A stretch of DNA of 42,528 nucleotides from a virus. The stretch lies in the IMG/VR virus record IMGVR_UViG_3300030328_000950, positions 1 to 42,528 of that record, one strand, 5' to 3'. This document shows, one piece after another, positions 1 through 7,349 of the stretch (positions are counted from its first letter, which is position 1; every line of letters begins with the position of its first letter). The notes beneath the pieces are model-generated. The model was not told the DNA's origin. It made no database searches and saw only the letters and a program-made list of their open reading frames with translations. The translations under genes and the position numbers were made by a program.

Positions 1-11
1 AAGGATAGATT

Positions 12-551
12 ATGGCAAGTGAAATAAAAGTAGATACAATATCAGAAAAGACTTCTGCTAATGGTGTAACTATTGATGGTCTTAAAATAAAAGATGTGAC
101 CTCAGGTTCTGTTATGAGTAAGCCAATACTTCAAATTGTAACAGGAACATCAACTTCTGATACAGGTGGATTAGCTACAACATCTTTTACAGATACAGGA
201 CTTACTGCAAGTATTACTCCTACTTCTACATCAAGTAAAGTTTTAGTTGTGGTATCACAAACTTTACAACACCAAAGAAGTGGTGGTGGAGAAATGGGTG
301 GTTATCTTAATATTATGAGAGATAGTACAGAAGTTGGAGAGTGGTTTTGGAAAGGAGATGGTGGAAGTTATGATGGTCCAAGAGTACATACTTTTTCTTA
401 TACTGATAGTCCTAGTTCTACTTCATCATTAACTTACAAAACACAAATTGCAGGGTTTACAACAGATAATAGTGCTAGTGTTAGGGCAAATCAACAAACT
501 ACAGGTTCAGAAAGTCCATCAAGTATTCACTTAATAGAGATAGCAGGATAA
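12..551 (+). CDS. Putative receptor-binding / tail fibre tip protein, copy 2
   Basis: This 179-residue protein is rich in Ser, Thr and Gly and probably forms a beta-structured distal tail part. It resembles the product at 41778-42260: both open with a short stretch around DTISE/NTIAE and ANGVTI/NNGVQI, then share SITPxxTSSKxLV, RDSTE and DSPSxTSxxTYKT. It therefore looks like a diverged paralogue, with the paralogues differing most in the Gly-rich middle and at the end. AAGGA at bases 1-5 is a good ribosome binding site for ATG 12. A small partner gene follows after one base, as after the other copy. The role in host recognition is inferred from position after the tail fibre and from the duplication; no enzymatic motif is visible. 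Confidence 0.6.
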   Translation: MASEIKVDTISEKTSANGVTIDGLKIKDVTSGSVMSKPILQIVTGTSTSDTGGLATTSFTDTGLTASITPTSTSSKVLVVVSQTLQHQRSGGGEMGGYLNIMRDSTEVGEWFWKGDGGSYDGPRVHTFSYTDSPSSTSSLTYKTQIAGFTTDNSASVRANQQTTGSESPSSIHLIEIAG

Positions 552-552
552 T

Positions 553-837
553 ATGGATGCAGTAGATATAAAAGTATCAGCAATATCACAACTTGGTGGT
601 ACACAGTTTCAAGTGAAACCAGATTTATCTGTAGTATATTTTGATGGTAATGCAACAGAGCCAAGTGATAGCGATATTACAAGTAAGATTGCAGAAATAG
701 AAGTACAAGAAGCTAGAAAAAATTCTTACGCATCAATACAAGACCAATTAGATATGCAGTATTGGGATAATGTTAATGGAACTACTACTTGGAAAGACCA
801 CATAGCACAAGTTAAAGCTGACAACCCAAAACCTTAA
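553..837 (+). CDS. Small tail fibre assembly/chaperone-like protein, copy 2
   Basis: This 94-residue acidic protein carries the signature SIQDQLDMQYW near residue 61 and ends in NPKP. Short proteins with a Y-x-x-I-x-DQLD-x-x-W core and a Lys-Pro end are common just behind tail fibre genes of marine phages, where they are thought to help fibre assembly or attachment. The gene from 42260 has the same core (NITDQLDKLW) and the same upstream partner, so the two are paralogues. A TAA stop separates it by one base from the upstream gene, and AGGAT in the end of that gene serves as ribosome binding site. The role is inferred from context. Confidence 0.55.
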   Translation: MDAVDIKVSAISQLGGTQFQVKPDLSVVYFDGNATEPSDSDITSKIAEIEVQEARKNSYASIQDQLDMQYWDNVNGTTTWKDHIAQVKADNPKP

Positions 838-853
838 TGCTACAATCGTAGCT

Positions 854-949
854 ATGGACTTTATAATAGGTTTTATACTAGGTTATTTTTTAAAAGAACT
901 TAGTAAACTTATTGCAAGAATAACAAACTATAACATAGGAGATAAATGA
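854..949 (+). CDS. Small single-span membrane peptide (31 residues)
   Basis: ATG 854 opens a 31-codon frame: a hydrophobic start (MDFIIGFILGYFL) followed by a charged tail with several Lys and Arg. The stop TGA overlaps the ATG of the next gene (ATGA at 946-949), typical of translational coupling. The product looks like a minimal N-terminal membrane anchor with a basic cytoplasmic tail. Its place at the head of the lysis cassette suggests a holin, antiholin or accessory lysis peptide. The ribosome binding site is poor, so translation may depend on the gene before it. Confidence 0.5.
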   Translation: MDFIIGFILGYFLKELSKLIARITNYNIGDK

Positions 950-1161
950 AGGCACAAGTTAATCTAAGTCAAGTACTGCAAGGTGGATTAGCTGCATTAG
1001 TGGGGTGGTTATTTAAAACAGTCAACGACTTACAACAAGAAGTATCTGTATTGAATGTACAGATATCAGATGTCAAAGAAGATTTAATGTCTTTGGCTAT
1101 GAGAGAACAAGAGCTTAACTCTGCAATAACAGAGATACTTATAAAACTAGGAGGTGTATAA
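946..1161 (+). CDS. Membrane-anchored coiled-coil lysis protein (holin/antiholin-like)
   Basis: The 71-residue product has a hydrophobic segment at about residues 10-25 (VLQGGLAALVGWLF) followed by a heptad-like helix with regularly spaced Leu, Val and Ile. One membrane span plus a coiled coil fits small phage holins, antiholins or spanin-like anchors. GGAG (938-941) lies a few bases before ATG 946 as ribosome binding site. The gene overlaps the preceding 31-codon gene by four bases and is followed at once by three nested micro-frames, a DUF5675 gene and a holin-like gene. The lysis role comes from that neighbourhood. Confidence 0.6.
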   Translation: MKAQVNLSQVLQGGLAALVGWLFKTVNDLQQEVSVLNVQISDVKEDLMSLAMREQELNSAITEILIKLGGV

Positions 1162-1200
1162 GTGGACTGTTGTGGTGGTGGTTGTTGCGGTGGTAAATGA
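1162..1200 (+). CDS. Candidate Cys/Gly micro-peptide (12 residues)
   Basis: GTG 1162 directly follows the TAA of the previous gene and opens 12 codons giving MDCCGGGCCGGK: two Cys pairs separated by glycines. AGGAGG (1149-1154) lies at a suitable distance. The TGA stop overlaps the next ATG (ATGA at 1197-1200). The composition is striking and could bind metal or form disulphides, but a frame this short can arise by chance. It may instead be a coupling device that delivers ribosomes to the frames downstream. Confidence 0.3.
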   Translation: MDCCGGGCCGGK

Positions 1201-1277
1201 TAATAGTAAAAGATGATGGCAGTTTTATTAAGATATGTAATTGCAAGTATCCTGATATTAATTGTCATTGCGAATAG
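1197..1277 (+). CDS. Candidate cysteine-rich micro-protein (26 residues)
   Basis: ATG 1197 overlaps the stop of the 12-codon frame and encodes 26 residues ending in two C-x-C pairs (CNCKYPDINCHCE), a possible small zinc site. Its second half overlaps, in another frame, the membrane peptide at 1213-1350. Chain-like start/stop overlaps support translation, but conservation has not been tested. Confidence 0.35.
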   Translation: MIIVKDDGSFIKICNCKYPDINCHCE

Positions 1278-1350
1278 TTTTATAAATCCTATAACTCTAT
1301 ACTTAGTAAAGAAACAAAATAAGGAATACAATGAAGTTAACAGTTATTAG
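1213..1350 (+). CDS. Small membrane protein overlapping two other frames (45 residues)
   Basis: Tandem ATGs at 1213 and 1216 open a 45-codon frame with a convincing membrane span at about residues 3-24 (LLRYVIASILILIVIANS), then a polar tail with KK and NKEYNE. Its first 65 bases overlap the Cys-rich frame at 1197-1277 and its last 20 overlap the start of the DUF5675 gene, so all three frames are used in succession. Nested small membrane proteins are typical of phage lysis cassettes (holin/antiholin, inner and outer spanin), so a holin or spanin-type role is plausible. The ribosome binding site is weak. Confidence 0.45.
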   Translation: MMAVLLRYVIASILILIVIANSFINPITLYLVKKQNKEYNEVNSY

Positions 1351-1897
1351 AACACAGCTAGGTAAAGATGCAACCAATGGAATTTTATTAATTGATGGTG
1401 TCTTTGAATGCTATACATTAGAAGACCAGTATCAAGCAGTTAAGGTTATGCATGAAACTTGCATACCTGAAGGCACATACAATATAAAGTTTAGAACTGT
1501 TGGTGGATTTCACACCAAGTATAAAGCTAGATATGGTAAAGCACATTATGGTATGCTTGAACTACAATCAGTTCCTGGTTTTTCATACATACTTATACAC
1601 GCAGGGAATACTGATGAACACACATCAGGTTGTTTAATTGTGGGAGAAACACAGCAAGATTTAGACATAAGTGATGATGGGTTTATAGGACATTCAGGCA
1701 AAGCGTATTCAAAATTGTATAATAAAATTTCTAAGAAACTACTTATAGGTGAGAATGTTTCTATAGAGTATACAACAATAGACAAACTTTTAAATCCAAA
1801 ACAAAATAAATTATCAGGAGATAAGAAGTTGGATACTATTATTGCTAGACTAGAAAATATTGAAAACAAAATAAAGTTAGGAAGAATAATAAAATGA
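1331..1897 (+). CDS. DUF5675 family protein, candidate lysis enzyme
   Basis: The 188-residue product matches the DUF5675 pattern: an N-terminal beta-rich part with a LED turn near residue 35, PEGTYNI near 53, then YILIHAGN followed by a conserved SGC near residues 100-102 (TSGCLIVG). The His and Ser-Gly-Cys pairing recalls the active site of YkuD-type L,D-transpeptidases, which suggests a cell-wall role; that link is inference. Members are often found in phage lysis regions. About 40 C-terminal residues after TTID are Lys/Asn-rich and look like a helical tail. AAGGA (1321-1325) precedes ATG 1331. The TGA stop overlaps the ATG of the holin-like gene by four bases. No other endolysin was found outside the virion. 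Confidence 0.65.
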   Translation: MKLTVIRTQLGKDATNGILLIDGVFECYTLEDQYQAVKVMHETCIPEGTYNIKFRTVGGFHTKYKARYGKAHYGMLELQSVPGFSYILIHAGNTDEHTSGCLIVGETQQDLDISDDGFIGHSGKAYSKLYNKISKKLLIGENVSIEYTTIDKLLNPKQNKLSGDKKLDTIIARLENIENKIKLGRIIK

Positions 1898-2082
1898 GTA
1901 CTGAATTAAAATCAATGCTTGAAAAAACTCTTTGGACTTTCGTTGAAGCTTTTATTGGTGCATTAACAGTAGCACCATTAGTAGGTGTAGACGCTAGTGC
2001 ATTACAATTAGCTGCTATGTCAGGTGCAGGTGCTGCACTAGTAGTAGTTAAAGAGTTTGCTAAAAAACAAGTAAGTAAATAA
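1894..2082 (+). CDS. Holin-like small membrane protein
   Basis: The 62-residue product has a polar start, a first hydrophobic helix around residues 12-30 (WTFVEAFIGALTVAPLVGV), a second Ala/Gly-rich helix around 36-53, and a basic end (KKQVSK). Two short spans with a charged C terminus fit small phage holins. The ATGA overlap with the DUF5675 gene couples their synthesis, and AGGAAG just upstream is the ribosome binding site. This is the last gene before the convergent terminator hairpin. Confidence 0.65.
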   Translation: MSTELKSMLEKTLWTFVEAFIGALTVAPLVGVDASALQLAAMSGAGAALVVVKEFAKKQVSK

Positions 2083-2092
2083 TTTTAATATA

Positions 2093-2132
2093 GCAAAGCC
2101 GAGGGTGTTATCCTTTCTACCTCGGCTCTTGC
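2093..2132. terminator. Hairpin terminator between convergent operons
   Basis: Arms 2093-2104 (GCAAAGCCGAGG) and 2120-2132 (CCTCGGCTCTTGC) pair over about 12 bp around a 15-base loop. It sits between the end of the rightward lysis genes (2082) and the end of the leftward genes (2143). Neither side has a strong U-run, but the position fits a shared bidirectional terminator. Confidence 0.7.
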
Positions 2133-2142
2133 TTACTTTAAA

Positions 2143-2937
2143 TTAGAAGGGTGCATCGCCTTCTTTAATATCATCTAATGATTTAGCTTTAGGCATTTCA
2201 ACACCATTTCTCATAGCAGCGTAATCATTCCATGACTTAGGTGTCTGTCTGCTATCAACCCACCATGATTTAGAAAATACTTTACCGTCTACAGTATCTC
2301 CTGCTGTACATTTAGAAGCCATAATGCATCTAAAGTCAGGTGACTTCTGAGATTTCTTTTCTTCATCAGGGATATAATTGACGCTACCACCACACATACA
2401 CCATAGTCCTACGCTATCTAATGCTAATGAACCGTCCTCATGTTGGGTTACTGTAACTTTATATCCTGCACTCTCCATCTTTGCAATGATACCACCACTA
2501 GAGGAGGCGGAGGAAGTAGACGACCCACCTACTTCCTCCCTTTTAACTGCTACTTTCGCAGCAGGCTTTGTGCTTTGAGCCTTCTTGACAGTGGTGTCAC
2601 CCTGCGTTTTAGACATTTCTTCTCTACTAGGTCTTGCCTTATCACTACCTTGATACTTCCAATTAGCTAATGCTCTACCTATTGCAGAAGTTTCACAGTT
2701 CTCTAACCATGCTTCCTTATTAGCAAAGCCACCTTGTCCTTTGTATTCTTGTGCATACCCTGTTGCTACTGGTATTATTTCTTCCATATCATTATATATT
2801 TTTGCACCCATAACAACCATAGTGCCGTCTGCACTAAGTGTATGGATAAATGTATCAATCCTACCATTAGGATTATCAGACCAAAACTTCTTTAGTCTGT
2901 CTTCAACTGTTTCGTAGTTGTCTAAATTAAAAGCCAT
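2143..2937 (-). CDS. Putative ssDNA-annealing/recombination protein with SSB-like C-terminal tip
   Basis: The 264-residue product opens with a globular domain containing ENCETSAIGRALA (near residues 80-92), a motif recurring in a family of actinophage proteins and reminiscent of the E-x-T-x-A-x-x-RAL helix of Rad52/Sak-type annealing proteins. A low-complexity Ser/Ala/Gly linker follows (near 135-150), then a Cys-containing domain (CMCGG, then FRC and KC) that may bind zinc. The last residues, GDAPF after an acidic stretch, resemble the DDDIPF tip by which bacterial SSB recruits replication partners. It is the last gene of the leftward operon; AAAGGAGG precedes the ATG. Annealing of single strands is inferred from these motifs. 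Confidence 0.55.
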   Translation of the reverse strand: MAFNLDNYETVEDRLKKFWSDNPNGRIDTFIHTLSADGTMVVMGAKIYNDMEEIIPVATGYAQEYKGQGGFANKEAWLENCETSAIGRALANWKYQGSDKARPSREEMSKTQGDTTVKKAQSTKPAAKVAVKREEVGGSSTSSASSSGGIIAKMESAGYKVTVTQHEDGSLALDSVGLWCMCGGSVNYIPDEEKKSQKSPDFRCIMASKCTAGDTVDGKVFSKSWWVDSRQTPKSWNDYAAMRNGVEMPKAKSLDDIKEGDAPF

Positions 2938-2961
2938 ATAGCCTCCTTTATTAATATTATA

Positions 2962-4002
2962 TTACTCTTCTAAATTAACTAAGTACTCAGCAGTAACACC
3001 TTTATCAGGCTTAACAAATAGACAATGCTGTGATGGTCTACCCATACTAGCTAATTGTTCTAATGCATATCCATTGTGGCTTTCTGTACTACCATTAACC
3101 CACACTCTTGTATCGTTTATATACAAGTTAGTTGGTGTATGATAGTGACCACATACTGCGTGAGTAAAGTCTTCCATAAGACCATTAGCTGCTAGAGATT
3201 TCCAACCTAAGATTTTTTTATTATATCCATAGAAAGGAAGTCCCATGCTACCTCTAATGTTATCTCCGTGAAAGCACAGAAACTTTGCTTTCTTACCTAA
3301 GTCTGCTACTAAGTACCAAGTCTTATCAGGTACTATAAACTTAATTCTCTTTTCATTAGCAAACATTGTTTCCAATATCTTTCCTAACATACGGTCAGCG
3401 TTGCTCTCAGGGTTATAATCTCTACGACTACGACCACCTAAAGCACCGTGGTTTCCTATAACCCAATATACTTCTACTTCATCAAACTCAGTTAATAGTT
3501 TGCTAAAGAAACCATGTAGTATTCTTGGACCATCTACTGTTACTTGCTTATATAAAGAACTGTCTATCTCATGTGCTTGTCCAGGAAAGATAAGCTCTCC
3601 TTCTACGATGTCACCAAGGCACATTACTGCACACTTCTTTATAGAGTGATTAGCTTTTTGAACTCTAGTTATTTGTATAATCTTATCAGCATAACGAAGT
3701 ACTCTTTCTTCTGCTATGTCACTATTATAAGTAGGTGTTCTTTTTGCTAATTGAATATCACTAAGTAAAGGCACACATATTTCTTCTCCTTTTGTTTTAG
3801 ATTTAGCAGGTGCTTTTACTTTTGGTAAGTCAAGCGTACTTATACCATCTCTTGCACCCATATATACTGCTTCAACTAGGTCAGCTTTCTTATCCTTTAA
3901 CTTATCAATTTGTTTTAATAACCTTTGATTAGTTTGTTTAAGGTCTTTGATAGCTTCACTTTCAGCTTCTGCTAGTAAAGATGCAAGTTCTTTCTTATTC
4001 AT
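2962..4002 (-). CDS. Calcineurin-like metallophosphoesterase
   Basis: The 346-residue protein carries the metallophosphoesterase motif series: SDIQ at 81-84, GD at 130-131, GNH at 183-185, HGD at 245-247 and GHYH at 285-288. The usual first motif D-x-H is D-x-Q here, so one metal ligand is changed. Residues 1-45 form a Lys/Glu-rich coiled coil. Phage relatives of this fold include SbcD/Mre11-type nucleases and other phosphodiesterases; a DNA end-processing role alongside the annealing protein is attractive but not shown by the sequence. Its ATG overlaps the end of the upstream gene by eight bases, and the next gene lies 24 bases downstream. Confidence 0.75.
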   Translation of the reverse strand: MNKKELASLLAEAESEAIKDLKQTNQRLLKQIDKLKDKKADLVEAVYMGARDGISTLDLPKVKAPAKSKTKGEEICVPLLSDIQLAKRTPTYNSDIAEERVLRYADKIIQITRVQKANHSIKKCAVMCLGDIVEGELIFPGQAHEIDSSLYKQVTVDGPRILHGFFSKLLTEFDEVEVYWVIGNHGALGGRSRRDYNPESNADRMLGKILETMFANEKRIKFIVPDKTWYLVADLGKKAKFLCFHGDNIRGSMGLPFYGYNKKILGWKSLAANGLMEDFTHAVCGHYHTPTNLYINDTRVWVNGSTESHNGYALEQLASMGRPSQHCLFVKPDKGVTAEYLVNLEE

Positions 4003-4237
4003 TATGTAATGTCTTTAACCACTCTGCAACTCTTGACCTACTAACATCAATATTAAATTCCTCTGTCAGTATTCTATGGACACTACTAGCCACAGGTTTC
4101 TTTCCTTCTTGTACCATTTGTTCAATACCATTAGTGAAGGGTACAGCTTCAGCAGGTATTTTCTCATACCAAGGGATATGACCACCCCTTTTAGCGACCA
4201 TTGCTTTCTTAAGCAAATCGTTTATATCTATACTCAT
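3995..4237 (-). CDS. Small helix-turn-helix-like protein, candidate regulator
   Basis: Of several in-frame starts, ATG at 4237 is chosen because upstream codons run through the AT-rich palindromic promoter. The 80-residue product is basic at its start; its second half (SSVHRILTEEFNIDVSRSRV followed by AEWLKTL) reads like a helix-turn-helix of the type that distinguishes related binding sites. No Shine-Dalgarno site is visible, while a TATACT hexamer lies only seven bases before the ATG, so the transcript may be leaderless. As first gene under a promoter covered by a 14-bp palindrome it could be autoregulatory. A DNA-binding role is inference. Confidence 0.5.
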   Translation of the reverse strand: MSIDINDLLKKAMVAKRGGHIPWYEKIPAEAVPFTNGIEQMVQEGKKPVASSVHRILTEEFNIDVSRSRVAEWLKTLHNE

Positions 4238-4244
4238 GTCATTT

Positions 4245-4273
4245 AGTATATCATATGAGTATGCATATGCATA
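4245..4273 (-). promoter_or_regulatory. Candidate leaderless promoter overlapped by a palindrome
   Basis: On the minus strand TATACT (4250-4245) is a good -10 hexamer. The -35 position at 17-bp spacing (4273-4268) reads TATGCA, poor as a -35, and falls inside the palindrome TATGCATATGCATA. Transcription would start about at 4238, next to ATG 4237. Confidence 0.4.
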
Positions 4274-4316
4274 CGCATTAGAAAAAAATAAAAAAAAGTC
4301 TATATGCATATGCATA
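4260..4316. repeat. Two copies of a 14-bp perfect palindrome (operator-like)
   Basis: TATGCATATGCATA occurs exactly at 4260-4273 and 4303-4316, 43 bp apart (about four helical turns). A third exact copy is at 10684-10697 in the other leftward control region. Further TATGC/GCATA half-sites surround them. Binding sites for a dimeric regulator are likely. Confidence 0.6.
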
Positions 4317-4323
4317 TATATAT

Positions 4324-4372
4324 AAAAAAAAAGTAGTAAGGGTAGGTACAAAGGAAACCTACCCTACTACTT
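4324..4372 (-). terminator. Rho-independent terminator of the AAA+/VWA operon
   Basis: Arms 4372-4357 and 4347-4331 (minus strand AAGTAGTAGGGTAGGT with its complement, one bulged base) form a stem of about 16 bp with a nine-base loop, followed by nine U residues (complement of 4332-4324). The hairpin begins six bases after the stop of the VWA gene. Confidence 0.9.
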
Positions 4373-4377
4373 ATAGC

Positions 4378-6177
4378 CTAGCTTTTCAGGGACAACTGTT
4401 TAGCTAAGTCTTTTACATGTTCTTTAATTCGTATAGGAATAATATTATTCTTAAACATAAAGCGTAATATATCCTCTCTGTCTTGCTTTCGTAAATTAGC
4501 ACTACCACCACTTTCATCTACACCTACTACTTGTTGGTCACTAATCCATATACGAGGCTCAGGTTGTTCTGCTAACCACTTAAGTCCTTCGTAGTCAATA
4601 GAGTTCAATCCGTATTCTTGTAAGGCATCAATAGCTTTAGTATCAATACGACCATCTTGAGCGATTACTTTAATCATACCATCATAGCCGTCCTGCTTAC
4701 AGCCATAGCCTACATAACCTGCAATGTTAGAAGCTGGTAGTAGTTCTACTACTTCTCTAATGTCATCACTTGACCACCCCATACTGCCTGAACAATCTAT
4801 CATCATAGAAGCACCTGCAATAACTTTCCTATTACTAAATACTTTTCTATCAGTAGTCATACGATACATATTCTTAGGAACAATACCTCTATCACTATTC
4901 ATCTTTGATAGTTGTCTAAGAGCTTTAGGAACTTTACCATTAGGTACAAACTTCTTAACATCTGCTTTGCCGTGAGTACCTCTTGGATTACTGTAATAAT
5001 CTATAAGACCTCTCTTAGCGTTTTGGTCTGCACTTTCTATAATATCATTAGCAAGTTCGTTACTAACATTATCAGGTAATGATAGTGTTTCCTCGTATTC
5101 CTTAGCTAACCCATCTGCATTAATTAGCTCTTGTAAGTACTCCTCACTAGGAAGTTCCATAAGAGTATTTGCATAGACTTCAGCTTCTTTACTGTCATCT
5201 GTATTAGATAAGTAAGTAGCATAAGCACCCATCATTTGAGATATCTCATTGTACAAATGGTTGTAATAGTGTTGCTTATGGGGTTCAAGTAATCTCTTTC
5301 TAAGAATATTTACTTTTCTACGCATACTTTCTTTACCTGCTCTAGTACTAACATACTTATGATTATGAAAATCGTATGTCCAGTTAAAGAACCTAGCATT
5401 ATCTAAGTATCTCTTAGCTTCTCTTATCATACCCCATAGTGCTGAAACACAATCCTCTATATAAGCAATGTCTTTCTCTAATGTAGCTTCAGGTATATTA
5501 ATACCTACTGGATAGTGCTTATGTAAGTGAGCTTTGATATGTTCTCTTTCATTTTTTAAACGAGAACCGTAAGTATTAGCTACACCTGCAGTATGTAGTA
5601 AGTGTAGATACACTTCATACATAGGTGTATTATCAAACAACATATCAATAAGTTTCTTGTTTATATTTTCTTTACTAGCATCAGCCATCTCTGGTATAAA
5701 GAAATGAGAGGTCTGCATAAATAACTTTTCATTATTAGTTAGCTTTTCATCAGCCTCTTTCTTATCATTAATCTTACTTTTGTAAGACCAACTATCCATA
5801 CCATATGCTTTAGCAATCTTTTTAGCAACTCTTTCTGCTTTTTGTCTAGCAATTATTGCTGCAATAAGAAACTGTGCTATGTGTAGGGCTTCATCATTGT
5901 TCTTGAACTTCATGTCCTCAAATAACTGTGCCTTAGCATAAGCAATTTGTGTAAGGGTGTGTTCTTTATTCTGATTACTAAGATAGTTTGGAATAACTAA
6001 CTCTCTCTTATGTAAAGGTAGTAAAGAAGTACGCCTTACAACAGAGTACTTCCTTACTTTATTACCACGCATACTAAGGTTAGCAAGAGTAGAGGGTACT
6101 TCTTGTGAAGTACCCTTGCTCTTTGTAAATAATGTAGATTTCCTACTTGCTAACTCATCTAGGAAGTTACTCATCAT
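4378..6177 (-). CDS. CobT-like von Willebrand factor A domain protein
   Basis: The 599-residue protein ends in a VWA domain: the metal-ion-dependent adhesion motif D-x-S-x-S is DCSGS at 461-465 after a hydrophobic strand, and later strands such as VGYG and PRIWISDQQ continue the fold. The long N-terminal part is helical, Lys-rich and unrecognised. The protein directly follows a MoxR/CobS-like AAA+ ATPase and overlaps it by 11 bases. AAA+ and VWA partners of this type act together in metal chelatases (CobS/CobT, BchI/BchD) and in MoxR systems that mature or remodel protein complexes. A remodelling job on a host or phage complex is therefore likely; the substrate is unknown. Last gene of the operon, followed by a strong terminator. 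Confidence 0.75.
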   Translation of the reverse strand: MMSNFLDELASRKSTLFTKSKGTSQEVPSTLANLSMRGNKVRKYSVVRRTSLLPLHKRELVIPNYLSNQNKEHTLTQIAYAKAQLFEDMKFKNNDEALHIAQFLIAAIIARQKAERVAKKIAKAYGMDSWSYKSKINDKKEADEKLTNNEKLFMQTSHFFIPEMADASKENINKKLIDMLFDNTPMYEVYLHLLHTAGVANTYGSRLKNEREHIKAHLHKHYPVGINIPEATLEKDIAYIEDCVSALWGMIREAKRYLDNARFFNWTYDFHNHKYVSTRAGKESMRRKVNILRKRLLEPHKQHYYNHLYNEISQMMGAYATYLSNTDDSKEAEVYANTLMELPSEEYLQELINADGLAKEYEETLSLPDNVSNELANDIIESADQNAKRGLIDYYSNPRGTHGKADVKKFVPNGKVPKALRQLSKMNSDRGIVPKNMYRMTTDRKVFSNRKVIAGASMMIDCSGSMGWSSDDIREVVELLPASNIAGYVGYGCKQDGYDGMIKVIAQDGRIDTKAIDALQEYGLNSIDYEGLKWLAEQPEPRIWISDQQVVGVDESGGSANLRKQDREDILRFMFKNNIIPIRIKEHVKDLAKQLSLKS

Positions 6178-6859
6178 TATCCAGTTCTGTCATAGCATCT
6201 ATAATATTGGAAGTATCATCAGGAAATATTGCCCTTGCTGCTACTTCTAATGCACAACCTTTATCTAACAACTCTGCAAATGCTGTCCATTTACGAACAG
6301 AAAAGTTGCTACTATAATTGTAGTCCTCATATACTGCTTTGAGTTTGTTAGGTAGTGCTTCCAATGCATCAGGATGTACTTCATTAACCTCTATCTTTAC
6401 AGGAAATCTGTCGCCTAAAGCATCACTCAAATCTTGAGGTGTGCCGTTCATAGTAGCGACTATTTGAAATCCTTCAGCAGGTTTTACTACTTCCTTAGCT
6501 TTGTTAGGTAAGGTGAATTTCGCAAACTTAGGGTCGTCTAAGAGTGCATGTAAGAAAGTCATAACATCTACACCAGCATGGTCTATCTCGTTAATAACTA
6601 GTCTTGCACCTTCCTTCCAAGCACGAACACCAACACCATCAAGCCACTCAAATCCACCACTATCGGTAGCTATATAGTGTCCCATAAGCTCTGCTGCTGT
6701 GCTATCTTGTGTAAGTGTAATGTTATATACACCTTGTTCTTTGCTTAGTCCAAGTGTATTTGCTTGATATGTTTTACCTGTACCAGGTACTCCATAGAGC
6801 AATACTCTCGGTGTAAAAGGGATAACCTTTTTAAGTAATCCCCATATGTTTTGTTCCAT
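6167..6859 (-). CDS. MoxR/CobS-like AAA+ ATPase
   Basis: The 230-residue protein shows Walker A GVPGTGKT (23-30), Walker B LVINEID (87-93), sensor-1 Asn in ATMNG (near 138) and an arginine-finger candidate in GDRFP (R151). It is a compact single AAA+ module, as in MoxR or the CobS chelatase subunit. The gene lies between a small acidic protein and the VWA gene, so an ATPase/VWA pair is the obvious reading. GAGGAGG inside the end of the upstream gene is its ribosome binding site, six bases before ATG 6859. ATP hydrolysis is well supported; the target is not. Confidence 0.85.
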   Translation of the reverse strand: MEQNIWGLLKKVIPFTPRVLLYGVPGTGKTYQANTLGLSKEQGVYNITLTQDSTAAELMGHYIATDSGGFEWLDGVGVRAWKEGARLVINEIDHAGVDVMTFLHALLDDPKFAKFTLPNKAKEVVKPAEGFQIVATMNGTPQDLSDALGDRFPVKIEVNEVHPDALEALPNKLKAVYEDYNYSSNFSVRKWTAFAELLDKGCALEVAARAIFPDDTSNIIDAMTELDNDE

Positions 6860-6862
6860 GAC

Positions 6863-7348
6863 CTACTCCTCCTCTTTTTCTTGGTCTTGTACTTGCACTT
6901 CTTGTGCTAACATACTGTCAATGTCTTTGAAAAACTTTGTAGTAAGTCTATCTACATTGACATTGTTCCATACTTCCATAGGTTCCTCTTGTATATTAGT
7001 AACAAGTGGTACATCAGGAAGCATACTGTAAGCATCTAAAGGAATATCCACTGCGACAGAGTGAGTTTGCTCATGGTCGCCTTGTACTACAAATTCCCAT
7101 ATAGTCCTTACATGTTCCTCACACTCAACACCTTGCTTGTGCTTGTGAGATATAGCCATTTTAAGAAAGATAGGAAACCTATCATCTATACAGGCTAGTT
7201 CGCCTAGTGGTGTTGCTTCAAACAACCACTCTGCTATCTGTCTGTTGTACTCATTCTTAATGGACAGTTCATTAAGGTATCTCAGTATTGGTTTAGTAAT
7301 AGCAACATGCGTTTTAACTTTGCTTGTTGCTTCGTATTGAATACTCAT
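6863..7348 (-). CDS. Unknown protein of the AAA+/VWA operon (161 residues)
   Basis: I recognise no family. The sequence is mixed alpha/beta with no membrane span or Cys motif; residues 30-60 contain NRQIAEWLFEATPLGELACI, and the last third is acidic and Gln-rich. It ends KEEE, whose codons form the ribosome binding site of the ATPase gene. Immediate linkage to the AAA+ and VWA genes suggests an adaptor or a substrate of that pair. The start ATG follows the previous TAG by one base, with GAGGAGG inside the upstream gene. Confidence 0.75.
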   Translation of the reverse strand: MSIQYEATSKVKTHVAITKPILRYLNELSIKNEYNRQIAEWLFEATPLGELACIDDRFPIFLKMAISHKHKQGVECEEHVRTIWEFVVQGDHEQTHSVAVDIPLDAYSMLPDVPLVTNIQEEPMEVWNNVNVDRLTTKFFKDIDSMLAQEVQVQDQEKEEE

Positions 7349-7349
7349 A

